The notes below the pieces were generated by a model. It was not told where the DNA came from. It did not search any database and saw only the letters and a list, made by a program, of their open reading frames with translations. The position numbers and the translations under genes are program-made. DNA of 64,000 nucleotides from Sphingobacteriaceae bacterium (lineage in GTDB: Bacteria; Bacteroidota; Bacteroidia; Sphingobacteriales; Sphingobacteriaceae), in contig CANGZD010000002.1 of assembly GCA_947458875.1 (NCBI GenBank), forward strand, positions 90,513 through 154,512, given 5' to 3'. Shown here piece by piece: positions 45,090-54,226 of this stretch; the first letter of the stretch is position 1; each line of letters begins with the position of its first letter.

Positions 45090-46550
45090 TTGGCCAAAGT
45101 CATTGTTATTGGGGCAGGTATTGCCGGTATCGCATCGGCCATTCGAATGGCTGTAAAAGGGCATGAAGTGGCTGTTTATGAAGCTAATGCCTATGCCGGC
45201 GGCAAACTTTCGGAGTTCAGTGTCGAGGGTTTTCGTTTCGATGCGGGACCGAGTTTATTTACCATGCCACAATATGTGGACGAATTGTTTGAGCTGGCCG
45301 GAAAAAATCCGAGAGATTATTTTGGTTACACAAAGTTGGATACAGTTTGTCATTACTTTTATGAGGATGGTACTCGGATCAAAGCTTGGTCAGATCCCGA
45401 AAAACTAGCACATGAATTTGCTTCAAAAACCAAAGACAGTGCCGATTCGGTTCTGACTTTTCTGAAATACAGTGCCAGAATTTACGACATTACGAATCGA
45501 ATTTTTTTGCAAAGTAGCCTTCACCGTATCGCTTCTTATTTAAATTGGCAAACCCTGAAATCGATTCTTCGTTTTCCTCAGATTGATGCTTTCAGGAGCA
45601 TGAATCAGGCTAATTCGGCTTTTTTTAAAGACGATAAAACGATCCGTTTTTTTAACAGATACGCCACCTATAACGGCTCAAATCCTTACAAAGCTCCTGC
45701 TACCCTCAATGTGATTCCTCATTTGGAACAATCTTTTGGTGCTTATTTTCCACGGGGAGGCATGTATGCCATTACCCAGAGTCTGGTAAAATTGGCCGAA
45801 GAATTGGGAGTAGTTTTTCATTATAATACGCCTGTTGAAGAAATTTTGGTAGAGAAAAACCAAATCAAGGGAGTCAAACTTAAAAATGGGTTCGAGCTGG
45901 CCGATCGGGTGATTTCTAACATGGATGTTTGGTTTACATATCATCAATTATTGAAAAATCAACAACCGCCCAAGCGTATTCTCCATCAGGAACGAAGCAG
46001 TTCGGCCCTTATTTTTTATTGGGGAATCAATACAGTTTTTCCGGAATTGGATGTCCACAATATTTTCTTTAGCGAAGACTATCAAAAAGAGTTTAATGCC
46101 ATATGGGTTGATAAAAAGATAGATAGCGATCCAACGGTTTATGTGCACATCAGTTCAAAATGTCAGTCTGAAGATGCGCCCCGAGGAGGAGAAAATTGGT
46201 TTGTGATGATCAATGTACCGGCTAATGAAGGACAGAATTGGGACCTCCTCATCGCGGAAGCAAGAAAAAATATCATCGAGAAATTATCTAGAAATTTGGG
46301 TAAACAGATAGCTGATTTGATCGTTTGCGAAGAAGTATTGGATCCGAGAAGCATTGAGCGTAAGACCTCTTCTTATCAAGGTTCATTGTATGGGAGCAGT
46401 TCCAATAATCAATTTGCCGCGTTCCTGAGGCATGCCAATTTCTCGACTAAAATTAAGAACCTATATTTTGTGGGCGGCAGTGTCCACCCAGGCGGCGGCA
46501 TCCCACTGGCTTTACTTTCTGCCAGAATTATGGATGAGCTATCTCCCTGA
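45090..46550 (+). CDS. crtD: Carotenoid desaturase (CrtD-type FAD oxidoreductase)
   Basis: 486 residues. The start is TTG at 45090: the FAD motif (VIVIGAGIAGIASAIRMAVKG) begins at residue 4 and no ATG is near. The C-terminal YFVGGSVHPGGGIPLALLSARI is the CrtI-family FAD end, in the variant seen in 1-hydroxycarotenoid 3,4-desaturases. In Bacteroidota these act with CruF on gamma-carotene or lycopene derivatives to give myxol- or flexixanthin-type pigments. Phytoene synthase and the first CrtI are not in this window. CrtD over CrtI is a judgement from C-terminus and neighbours. Confidence 0.85.
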   Translation: MAKVIVIGAGIAGIASAIRMAVKGHEVAVYEANAYAGGKLSEFSVEGFRFDAGPSLFTMPQYVDELFELAGKNPRDYFGYTKLDTVCHYFYEDGTRIKAWSDPEKLAHEFASKTKDSADSVLTFLKYSARIYDITNRIFLQSSLHRIASYLNWQTLKSILRFPQIDAFRSMNQANSAFFKDDKTIRFFNRYATYNGSNPYKAPATLNVIPHLEQSFGAYFPRGGMYAITQSLVKLAEELGVVFHYNTPVEEILVEKNQIKGVKLKNGFELADRVISNMDVWFTYHQLLKNQQPPKRILHQERSSSALIFYWGINTVFPELDVHNIFFSEDYQKEFNAIWVDKKIDSDPTVYVHISSKCQSEDAPRGGENWFVMINVPANEGQNWDLLIAEARKNIIEKLSRNLGKQIADLIVCEEVLDPRSIERKTSSYQGSLYGSSSNNQFAAFLRHANFSTKIKNLYFVGGSVHPGGGIPLALLSARIMDELSP

Positions 46551-46586
46551 TTGTTAATTGCTTGCAGAAATAACTATCTTTAGCGC

Positions 46587-47210
46587 ATGCATCCGCCAAA
46601 GCAACATCCGATCATCTACTTTTTTTTCTCCTGGTATATCAACCGGCTCATTCGCTCAGATTTTGAAAGATTTGATTTTGACCGCGTAGAAGTAGATCCA
46701 AACCGGGCGATTTTGTTGTTGGCCAATCATTTTTCCTGGTGGGATGGGTTTCTACTTTTCCAGCTGAATCGTCTCTTGTTTAAAAAGCGATTCCATATCA
46801 TGGTAACCGAAGAGAATTATCGTCAGGTTTGGTTCCTGAAATATCTAGGAGCTTTTTCGGTGAAGAAGAAGTCGAGAAGCATCCTTGAAACATTAAACTA
46901 TGCTGGTTCTTTACTCAATGACCCGCAAAATTTAGTGGTCATCTTTCCACAGGGTAAATTGTACTCATCGCATTCGGATGCCATCATTTTTGAAAAAGGA
47001 TTGATGAACATCATTAACTCTTCTCAAAAGAAATTTCAGTACCTATTTGCGGTCATTTTAACCGATTATTTTGAACATCGCAAACCAAGCGTGAAGTGTT
47101 TTCTCCAAACATGGGAAGGAGCGGAGTTTACCAGTTTACAACTGATCAAGAGTGAGTATAACAAACATTATGATGCATCGAAAAAGCAACAAAATCTGTT
47201 AAGTGTTTAG
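46587..47210 (+). CDS. PlsC-like acyltransferase in the carotenoid cluster
   Basis: 207 residues. The HX4D motif H48-D53 (LANHFSWWDG) and the FPQGKLYSSH motif in place of FPEG define the lysophospholipid acyltransferase superfamily. Position between the desaturase and the glycosyltransferase suggests it acylates a carotenoid glycoside, as CruD does in green sulfur bacteria; ordinary phospholipid acylation is the alternative. A TATCTTTA element at 46575-46582 ends four bases before the ATG. Confidence 0.82.
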   Translation: MHPPKQHPIIYFFFSWYINRLIRSDFERFDFDRVEVDPNRAILLLANHFSWWDGFLLFQLNRLLFKKRFHIMVTEENYRQVWFLKYLGAFSVKKKSRSILETLNYAGSLLNDPQNLVVIFPQGKLYSSHSDAIIFEKGLMNIINSSQKKFQYLFAVILTDYFEHRKPSVKCFLQTWEGAEFTSLQLIKSEYNKHYDASKKQQNLLSV

Positions 47211-47211
47211 T

Positions 47212-48306
47212 ATGGCGGTCATTTATTTTGTTTTCTTCTTCCTGATTTTACGGTTTTCGGTCACCTTATTCAACTACCTGTCCAGACCTTTTTTACCACT
47301 GAGCCCCAAAGTTTATCAGGATTTGGTTTCTATTTTGATACCCGCCCGCAATGAAGCAAAAAACATCATTCAGTTGCTCGAATCTTTACAAAAGCAAGAT
47401 TACGAACAAATAGAAGTGATTGTGTTAGACGATGACTCGGAGGACGAGACTCACCAAGTATGTATCGAGTTTGCCAAACAGGATTCGCGTTTCAGAGTAG
47501 AAAAAGGCAAGCCCTTAGTTGCCGGTTGGCTCGGAAAAAATTATGCCTGCCATCAGTTGGCAGCGCTCGCCAAGGGAAAGTATTTCATTTTCTTAGATGC
47601 GGATGAAATGGTCCGGCCTGGACTCCTTCAAGCGGCAGTACATCGGATGAAAACCCAAAAACTCGACTTGTTGAGTTTGTTCACGAATCAGCAAATGCTT
47701 GGTTTTGGAGAAAAACTGGTAGTTCCACTTATGCATTATTTACTCCTCAACCTTTTACCGCTTCGTTTGGTCCGTTTGTCTTCGAATCCTTCCTTTTCGG
47801 CTGCAAGTGGGCAGTTCATGATGTTCGATGCGGCACATTACGCCGAAAATCAATGGCACGAACAAGTAAAGAACAGGGTGGTAGAAGATATTGAGATCAT
47901 GAAACAGCTCAAAACTGCTCATGGACGTGCAGAAACCCTTTTGGCTAATGGTCTCATTTATTGTCGGATGTATCACAGTTTTGGCGAAGCCATATCAGGT
48001 TTCAGTAAAAATTTCCTGGCAGGCTTTGCTTACAGCATACTTGGCTTATTTTTATACCTATTTTTGGTTTTGATCGGCCCCTTGGCGATGGCTTGGTTTT
48101 TAGGACTGAACCTGACCTTGCTGGCCCTGGCACTCATCGCTCTTAGTAGGGTGATGATTGCTTTGTTATCCGGACAATCTGTTTTTTGGAACTTGCTATT
48201 GCATCCGCTCCAAATGCTGATCTTGTTGTATGTCGCGGTCTTATCAATGCAAAAATATTTAACCAGAACCAATACATGGAAAGGAAGAAATATTCCCAGC
48301 TCCTGA
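47212..48306 (+). CDS. Membrane-bound GT2 glycosyltransferase in the carotenoid cluster
   Basis: 364 residues from ATG 47212, one base after the acyltransferase stop; an in-frame GTG lies three codons earlier. N-terminal membrane anchor, GT-A domain (SILIPARNEAKNIIQLLESL, VLDDDSEDET, FLDADEMV, VEDIEIMKQ), then three C-terminal transmembrane helices (about 265-355). Similar to CrtQ/CruC carotenoid and hopanoid-linked glycosyltransferases. Context suggests a carotenoid as acceptor; not proven by sequence. Confidence 0.83.
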   Translation: MAVIYFVFFFLILRFSVTLFNYLSRPFLPLSPKVYQDLVSILIPARNEAKNIIQLLESLQKQDYEQIEVIVLDDDSEDETHQVCIEFAKQDSRFRVEKGKPLVAGWLGKNYACHQLAALAKGKYFIFLDADEMVRPGLLQAAVHRMKTQKLDLLSLFTNQQMLGFGEKLVVPLMHYLLLNLLPLRLVRLSSNPSFSAASGQFMMFDAAHYAENQWHEQVKNRVVEDIEIMKQLKTAHGRAETLLANGLIYCRMYHSFGEAISGFSKNFLAGFAYSILGLFLYLFLVLIGPLAMAWFLGLNLTLLALALIALSRVMIALLSGQSVFWNLLLHPLQMLILLYVAVLSMQKYLTRTNTWKGRNIPSS

Positions 48307-48935
48307 ACCAAACCTCTCTAATTACCAGTGGATTGGTTTTGCTTTTTCATGCGGTAGGCCTTTATGGTTTTATTGATGCAGAACGAACAGCATCGTTCAT
48401 CAAACTTGTGCCCATGCATTTGTTGCTCATGCTGGCATTGATGTTGATCAGTCAGCCAGAAAAGAGCCGTAACTTTCTATTCTTTGTAGTCATCATCTAC
48501 ATCGCTGGATATTTAATAGAATTTCTGGGGGTACATACAGGTTTAATCTTTGGTGAATACCGTTACGGTCCTACTTTGGGCACCAAACTTGCCGAAATTC
48601 CCTTGTTGATTGGAGTAAACTGGGTGCTGCTCATTTACAGTGTGGGAGTGAGCGTGGAGGCTTTGGGGCTTAAGAGTACAATGCTTAAATCGGTATTGGG
48701 GGCAAGTATATTGGTATTGTTAGATTTCTTAATTGAACCCGTAGCTATTTATTTTAATTATTGGGATTGGGCGAGCGCAAGCATCCCCTTGCAAAATTAC
48801 ATCGCCTGGTTTTTGTTTTCTTTTGCAGGATGTTGGCTATTCAACCGACTAACTTTTAATAAAGTAAATTTGGCGGCAAGTGTTTTACTGTTTGCGCAAT
48901 TCCTGTTTTTTATAGGACTCAATATAATGCGCTAA
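48276..48935 (+). CDS. cruF: Carotenoid 1,2-hydratase-like membrane protein (CruF family)
   Basis: 219 residues from ATG 48276 (MERKKYSQLL), overlapping the glycosyltransferase gene by 31 bases. Six to seven transmembrane helices, with YLIEFLGVHTGLIFGEYRYGPTLG and the LLDFLIEPVAIYFNYWDWA block of the DUF422/CruF family, which hydrates the psi end of carotenoids at C-1'. It forms one pathway with the desaturase at 45090. Confidence 0.88.
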   Translation: MERKKYSQLLNQTSLITSGLVLLFHAVGLYGFIDAERTASFIKLVPMHLLLMLALMLISQPEKSRNFLFFVVIIYIAGYLIEFLGVHTGLIFGEYRYGPTLGTKLAEIPLLIGVNWVLLIYSVGVSVEALGLKSTMLKSVLGASILVLLDFLIEPVAIYFNYWDWASASIPLQNYIAWFLFSFAGCWLFNRLTFNKVNLAASVLLFAQFLFFIGLNIMR

Positions 48936-48948
48936 CAAATACATTTCG

Positions 48949-48956
48949 TATTTTTG
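48949..48956 (+). promoter_or_regulatory. Promoter -7 element next to the ispH start codon
   Basis: TATTTTTG matches TAnnTTTG and ends six bases before ATG 48963, so the message may have almost no leader. It would give ispH its own promoter within the cluster. Confidence 0.45.
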
Positions 48957-48962
48957 ATAGAG

Positions 48963-49811
48963 ATGACTTATCAACTAAAAGTAAGTATAGACGGCGATTC
49001 TGGATTTTGTTTCGGGGTGGTTTATGCCATAGATATGGCCGAAGAGATTTTGGCAGATCAAGGTTTCTTATATTGCCTTGGCGATATTGTGCACAACGAT
49101 GAAGAAGTAGAGCGATTGAAAGCTAAAGGACTAAAAATCATCGAACATGATGATTTAAAATCATTAAAAAATGAAAAGGTGTTGATAAGGGCTCATGGAG
49201 AAGCCCCCGAAACTTATCGTACAGCTTTAGAAAACAATATCACCCTGATAGATGCTTCTTGCCCGGTGGTTTTGAAACTGCAGAATCGCATTAAAAATTC
49301 CTACGATGAGCAGGAAAAGATTTTGATTTTTGGAAAACATGGTCATGCTGAAGTGATTGGTTTGCAAGGTCAAACCAATAATAATGCATTGGTTTTTCAG
49401 GATATTGCCGAATTAGACGAGGTAGAACTACCTCAGAATTTTACACTGTACAGTCAAACTACCAAGAGTACCGATAAATTTTATCAAATAAAGGAAGAGC
49501 TCATCAACCGCGGTTACGAAGTAAAAGCTCATGATACCATTTGTCGTCAGGTATCAAACCGCGATAAGGAATTGCCGGAATTCGTTAAAAATTTCGACAA
49601 AATTGTTTTTGTCTCCGGAAAGAAATCTTCTAATGGCAAGGTGCTGTATGAGGTTTGTCGTAAACACAATCCTAACACTTACTTCGTCTCGAGCAGTGAT
49701 GAATTGAGTAAAACCATGTTCAATGTTGGTGAAAGTGTAGGCATTTGTGGGGCCACCTCAACGCCTATGTGGCTGATGGAAGAAGTAAAACAAGTGCTCG
49801 AATCTTATTAA
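48963..49811 (+). CDS. ispH: 4-Hydroxy-3-methylbut-2-enyl diphosphate reductase
   Basis: 282 residues from ATG 48963 (TTG 48954 also in frame). The three iron-sulfur cysteines C16 (SGFCFGV), C100 (LIDASCPVV) and C194 (HDTICRQVSNRD) are present, with AHGEAPE, GKHGHAEVIG and the GICGATSTPMW tail. Last step of the methylerythritol phosphate route to IPP and DMAPP, the precursors of carotenoids. It follows cruF by 27 bases. Confidence 0.94.
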   Translation: MTYQLKVSIDGDSGFCFGVVYAIDMAEEILADQGFLYCLGDIVHNDEEVERLKAKGLKIIEHDDLKSLKNEKVLIRAHGEAPETYRTALENNITLIDASCPVVLKLQNRIKNSYDEQEKILIFGKHGHAEVIGLQGQTNNNALVFQDIAELDEVELPQNFTLYSQTTKSTDKFYQIKEELINRGYEVKAHDTICRQVSNRDKELPEFVKNFDKIVFVSGKKSSNGKVLYEVCRKHNPNTYFVSSSDELSKTMFNVGESVGICGATSTPMWLMEEVKQVLESY

Positions 49812-49812
49812 T

Positions 49813-49843
49813 AAAAAAAGCCTCCTGAAATGGAGGCTTTTTT
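49813..49843. terminator. Bidirectional terminator between ispH and yebC
   Basis: AAAAGCCTCC pairs with GGAGGCTTTT around TGAAAT, flanked by A and T runs. It serves the two convergent genes. Confidence 0.88.
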
Positions 49844-49844
49844 A

Positions 49845-50567
49845 TTATCCCATATTATGATAAACTGCCTGGACATCGTCGTCCTCTTCCAGTTTATCGA
49901 TTAATTTTAGAACATCCGCAGCTTGTGCTTCCGAAACTTCGGTAGTTGATAGGGCTATCCGCTCCAATTTGGCACTTAATACCTCTATGCCTTTTTCTTC
50001 GAGCATTTTCTGCATCTTGCCAAAATCTTCAAAGGCGGTATGAATCACTGCTACATCTTTGCCTTCTTCACCTTCCTCTACATACAAATCTTCCAGGCCG
50101 GCATCGATCAATTCGAATTCCAGTTCCTCTAAATCCCATTCTCCCGGCTCAAAACGAAAAACGGATTTACGGTTGAAGATAAAATCCAGTGAACCGGTTT
50201 TGCCTAAAGTGCCATCGCATTTGTTAAAGTAACTCCGTACGTTGGCAACCGTTCTGTTGGTATTATCGGTAGCGGTTTCTACCAAAACTGCCACACCGTG
50301 AGGGGCATAACCTTCATAAACTAGTTCTTCGTAATTGCTCTCATCTTTGTTGCTAGCTCGTTTAATGGCCGCTTCCACGCGATCTTTCGGCATGTTTACG
50401 GCTTTGGCATTCTGCATAGCCGTACGCAGGCGTGAGTTGGCCTCGGGGTTAGGTCCACCGGCTTTTACGGCCATTACAATTTCTTTACCCAAACGGGTAA
50501 ACTGAACGGCCATTTTGGCCCAGCGCTTAAATTTTCTTTCTTTTCTAAATTCGAAGGCTCTTCCCAT
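49845..50567 (-). CDS. YebC/PmpR-family DNA-binding regulator
   Basis: 240 residues, full length. AFEFRKERKFKRWAKMAVQFTRLGKEI, NMPKDRVEAAIKRA, YEGYAPHGVAVLVE, and the NRTVANVRSYFNKCDGTLGKTG segment are hallmarks. Family members bind DNA and some act on translation of polyproline runs (TACO1-like). Lies 10 bases after the threonine dehydrogenase gene. Confidence 0.93.
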   Translation of the reverse strand: MGRAFEFRKERKFKRWAKMAVQFTRLGKEIVMAVKAGGPNPEANSRLRTAMQNAKAVNMPKDRVEAAIKRASNKDESNYEELVYEGYAPHGVAVLVETATDNTNRTVANVRSYFNKCDGTLGKTGSLDFIFNRKSVFRFEPGEWDLEELEFELIDAGLEDLYVEEGEEGKDVAVIHTAFEDFGKMQKMLEEKGIEVLSAKLERIALSTTEVSEAQAADVLKLIDKLEEDDDVQAVYHNMG

Positions 50568-50577
50568 ACAATTGAGT

Positions 50578-51513
50578 TTATTTCTTAAGATTATTTAACA
50601 TCTCTGTGGTCATTTCTTTCAAGTCGAACTTTAATTTCCAGCCCCAGTCTTTTTGAGCATAAGTATCGTCGATAGATTTTGGCCAGCTGTCGGCAATGGC
50701 CTGACGGGGATCATTTTGTTTATAGCTGATGGTAAAGTTAGGCAGGTGTTTGCGGATTTCGGCAGCGAGCAATTGGGGTGTAAAGCTGATACCTCCCAAA
50801 TTGTAGCTGGAGCGGATGCTGATTTTCTCTGCAGGGGCGTCCATCAGTTCCAAAGTGGCCCTGATGGCATCGTCCATGTACATCATCGGCAGGGCTGTAT
50901 TTTCCGAAAGGAAACACTCGTAGGTGTCTTTGGCCAATGCTTCATGGAAAATATGAACGGCATAATCAGTAGTGCCGCCTCCTGGAGCAGCTTTCCAACC
51001 GATGAGTCCCGGATAACGGATGCTACGTACATCTAAACCATATTTTTGGAAATAATATTCGCACCAACGTTCTCCGGCCAATTTACTAAAACCGTAAACG
51101 GTATTGGGATCCATCACACAATATTGCGGTGTATTTTCACGAGGTGAATTCGGTCCGAAAACAGCAATGGAACTAGGCCAGAATACTTTTTTTATCCGGA
51201 ATTCAAGCGCTAAATCTAATACGTTTAAAAGGCCATCCATGTTCAGCTCCCAGGCTTTTTTAGGTTTTTGTTCGCCCACTGCTGAAAGTAGGGCTGCCAA
51301 TAAATAAACTTGGGTAGGCTGATATTTTTCGAATAGCTTACGCAAACCCGCTGCATCCAGCACATCAGCATGCTCAAAAGGACCCTCTGTTTCAATCGGT
51401 TCTTTGATATCGCAGGCGATCACCTGATCTTTACCAAATTTTTGTCTTAAAGCGGTTACCAGTTCGGTGCCTATCTGTCCGTTTGAACCTAATACCAGAA
51501 TTGTTTCTGCCAT
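50578..51513 (-). CDS. L-Threonine 3-dehydrogenase (SDR type)
   Basis: 311 residues from ATG 51513; a GTG six codons upstream overlaps the promoter and is rejected. NAD motif VLGSNGQIG (7-15), S115, Y140 and K144 (YGFSK), and the IRYPGLIGWKAAPGGGTTDYAV block typical of SDR-type threonine dehydrogenases from Bacteroidota. It oxidises threonine to 2-amino-3-ketobutyrate. Not the zinc-dependent Tdh family. Confidence 0.9.
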   Translation of the reverse strand: MAETILVLGSNGQIGTELVTALRQKFGKDQVIACDIKEPIETEGPFEHADVLDAAGLRKLFEKYQPTQVYLLAALLSAVGEQKPKKAWELNMDGLLNVLDLALEFRIKKVFWPSSIAVFGPNSPRENTPQYCVMDPNTVYGFSKLAGERWCEYYFQKYGLDVRSIRYPGLIGWKAAPGGGTTDYAVHIFHEALAKDTYECFLSENTALPMMYMDDAIRATLELMDAPAEKISIRSSYNLGGISFTPQLLAAEIRKHLPNFTISYKQNDPRQAIADSWPKSIDDTYAQKDWGWKLKFDLKEMTTEMLNNLKK

Positions 51514-51530
51514 GTTTTTACACTTTGGCA

Positions 51531-51538
51531 CAAAGGTA
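51531..51538 (-). promoter_or_regulatory. Promoter -7 element of the threonine dehydrogenase gene
   Basis: The minus strand reads TACCTTTG, a match to TAnnTTTG, with the ATG 18 bases further on. A CTTTG/CAAAG dyad (51523-51535) overlaps it. Confidence 0.5.
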
Positions 51539-51559
51539 AAAAAATACCACTATCTGCTA

Positions 51560-54169
51560 TCAATTCAGTTGAGTAGCCACTATACATGGCCTGACATAAG
51601 TCTTAACCTTTCCACTAAGGTCGAAAACCTGTAGGTGAATCAAATAAATCCCAATTGGAACCCTTTCTGATTGATCGTTCAGGCCATCCCAAATAAAGGC
51701 ACCGCTTGTTCCCAGCGTCATGTTTTTAACTAAATATCTTATGGGTAAGCCCTGATCTGAATAAATCTGAAGATTAGCCACCAGTCCGGCTTGGGCAAAT
51801 TGATAGTGTATGGTCAAGGCATCTTCAAAACCATCATTATCAGGGGAGAGGGTGGTAGATTCCAGGCTGAGCTCGTCCGAGAGTGCCTGGCTTGCAATAA
51901 ATTGAGAATTTTGGTAACCGGGTGTGGCAAATCCCACACTGGCCGCTGCCGAGCGGAAGTTGCCAGGCTCGTTAGTAGCAATGGTAAAGCTGCTACGTTC
52001 CAATGATACACCCTCTGCATTTTTGATCAGTGGGAAATGCATGCTTTCTGTGTAGTTGAGTTGATCTATGAGGAGTGAATCGGATCGAATTAGCAGCACT
52101 ACTCCAGCGTCGTCGTTAAATGCGGGTAAGCTATTTACTTCAATGAGTTTAGCTATTGGTGCTGACGGATATTCCGTTTGGATGTTGATAGAATTGGTGC
52201 TGATGGCACGGTATGCTTGAGATTCTATTAGTAATTGTGTCGGGCTGATATTTTTAACAGTAATCAAACTGTCTTTTTCGTTTAGGCTGGCAATACGTAG
52301 ATCTTTCAGGTCCAGATCATGATCACTTTTATTATAGATTTCCAAAAAATCAACTCCGCCAGTTTGCGGATTAAATAGGATTTCACTGATCAAGAGCTCT
52401 CCCTTTTTTATTTGATCGGCCAGGTAAAAAGAAATACTATTGTTCGGAGCCGTCAGCAGGTCCCCTTTACAATCACTCACCGCTCCGCAGCTCAAGGTAT
52501 AATTTTTACCTAAGGTGGGTGCCACGGCAAAAGTCATTTTCACCTCTTGAAAATAAGGTCCAATTGCGACTGCGGTTATAGGCTGGCTTAGCCCGTTATT
52601 GAGGCTGTAATGTTGCGGATTGGCAGCAGAGGTGCTATCTACAAAACGATTAAATTGAACGCTCAGTGTTACCTGATCGAGCATTTCTGCTGAAATTACT
52701 TTCAAGGCTTCCACAGGAAGGTTTGGCAAATAAACGCTGTTGATTTGTGCAGGGGTTCCTCCAGAAATATGTTGACTGGCTGTCCAGTTTTGGATGCCTG
52801 AACAATAAGCTTTTGGATTGATCAGTTCCAATGACCAGCCACCTTGTTTTTTAAGCGCATCTTTGTACCAGTTATCCGTATAACTAACCTGGTTGATGAC
52901 TTGTCCGTTGGCATTTTTTAAGATCAGTTGATCGCCGGCATTATTGAGGCTGGGCCATGGAGAGATACCGATTACTTTTCCGAAGCTGCTGAAGTTGCCC
53001 ACATCGGTGTTCGCACAAATGATCACTAGTTCATTTGGCAACAAGCTTTCATTTGCAAAGGAGTAGCTGGTAGTGCCATCGCTGTAAGTCCATTTATCTA
53101 AGGAAATTAGCTGATTAGTGGTGTTCCATAATTCAATGAATTCTACGCCGGGGAGGTCAATTTGCGGAGAAGGGTCGGCAAAAATTTCGTTAATAACTAT
53201 ATCATTAGCCTGTGCCAAATAGGGTTTGGTATAGCTGAAGTCTAAAGATGAAGGAACGCCCTGTTGATTAAAGTTAAAATCCTCCAGATTACTGATAGTT
53301 AGCGTGTAGGTATTGGTAGTCAATTCGCTGCCAAACTCGAGAAGGTATTCATTTGCTGTGCTTCCTGCTGTAATTGCAACGGGTTGCCCGTAATTGTTGT
53401 TGAGCAGGTAGTTAGCCGGATTACTTGCACTCTCCGGGGTGACGGGTTCATTGAAACTGACTTTCAGTTTTTGAGAATTTACTCCCTCAACCGAAAGGAT
53501 TTGAGGAGGATCCGTATCAGGAATCAGATTGCCGATCATAAAATCATCGAAATAGAACTTATCTGAATTAGTAGAACTGTATTTGCATTGCACCCCGAAC
53601 CAGCCACCCTGTACATGCTTATTGTCGAGCGTCGTTCCTTCCGAAGTGAAATTTGAGCCCCCGGTGATATCCGTCAGTACCTCCCACATCCCATCTATGC
53701 TTCTGATCACCCTTACCCGGGCCAGTAATTGGCTGGCATTCACCCTGGTTTTTTGTGGACCGTCGATGATTTTAGTCACACTTGCTCCATCCTGACGGTA
53801 CAAATCATAAGAATCTGTAGATCCTGATTCGCCAATCTGTAGGAAATAGCCATTAAGGCTGGCATTGAGATCTTCATTATCTGAAATCAAGTAAACTCTT
53901 ACCTGATTATTGGTCGATGGATCCAAATTGATTTGGACGTAAAACTCCCAAACTGCATTTAATGTTTTCTGATTAGGAGAAACCAAGTTTACTATTTGCC
54001 CAATCCCACCAGAATTAGCAGTTTGTAATTGTAATCCGGCATTGACCAGAAATCCGTTGCCGGTCCAAGATGGATTATTGCTGAGCTCTCCATCCGAAAA
54101 ATCTTCACTAATTTGCCCAAAGGCAGATTTAGAAATCAAGAATATCAGAATGAGTAAACAATTCTTCAT
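51560..54169 (-). CDS. Exported lamin-tail domain protein
   Basis: 869 residues from ATG 54169; a TTG five codons upstream is in frame. Signal peptide (MKNCLLILIFLISKSAFGQ). An N-terminal LamG-like sandwich (about 25-215), Ig-like segments, two lamin-tail domains (about 320-470 starting DIVINEIFADPSP; about 590-720 starting ELLISEILFNP) and a FlgD-like Ig domain at the end (LSPDNDGFEDALTIHY ... FIWDGLNDQSERVPIGIY). Surface or periplasmic, possibly adhesive or nuclease-associated; no catalytic motif seen. The C-terminus is not a standard type A sorting domain. Confidence 0.87.
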   Translation of the reverse strand: MKNCLLILIFLISKSAFGQISEDFSDGELSNNPSWTGNGFLVNAGLQLQTANSGGIGQIVNLVSPNQKTLNAVWEFYVQINLDPSTNNQVRVYLISDNEDLNASLNGYFLQIGESGSTDSYDLYRQDGASVTKIIDGPQKTRVNASQLLARVRVIRSIDGMWEVLTDITGGSNFTSEGTTLDNKHVQGGWFGVQCKYSSTNSDKFYFDDFMIGNLIPDTDPPQILSVEGVNSQKLKVSFNEPVTPESASNPANYLLNNNYGQPVAITAGSTANEYLLEFGSELTTNTYTLTISNLEDFNFNQQGVPSSLDFSYTKPYLAQANDIVINEIFADPSPQIDLPGVEFIELWNTTNQLISLDKWTYSDGTTSYSFANESLLPNELVIICANTDVGNFSSFGKVIGISPWPSLNNAGDQLILKNANGQVINQVSYTDNWYKDALKKQGGWSLELINPKAYCSGIQNWTASQHISGGTPAQINSVYLPNLPVEALKVISAEMLDQVTLSVQFNRFVDSTSAANPQHYSLNNGLSQPITAVAIGPYFQEVKMTFAVAPTLGKNYTLSCGAVSDCKGDLLTAPNNSISFYLADQIKKGELLISEILFNPQTGGVDFLEIYNKSDHDLDLKDLRIASLNEKDSLITVKNISPTQLLIESQAYRAISTNSINIQTEYPSAPIAKLIEVNSLPAFNDDAGVVLLIRSDSLLIDQLNYTESMHFPLIKNAEGVSLERSSFTIATNEPGNFRSAAASVGFATPGYQNSQFIASQALSDELSLESTTLSPDNDGFEDALTIHYQFAQAGLVANLQIYSDQGLPIRYLVKNMTLGTSGAFIWDGLNDQSERVPIGIYLIHLQVFDLSGKVKTYVRPCIVATQLN

Positions 54170-54226
54170 ATTTGTATCTAACAAACACTTCGCTTAAAAA
54201 TAAATAAAAAATTTTAATTATAAATT

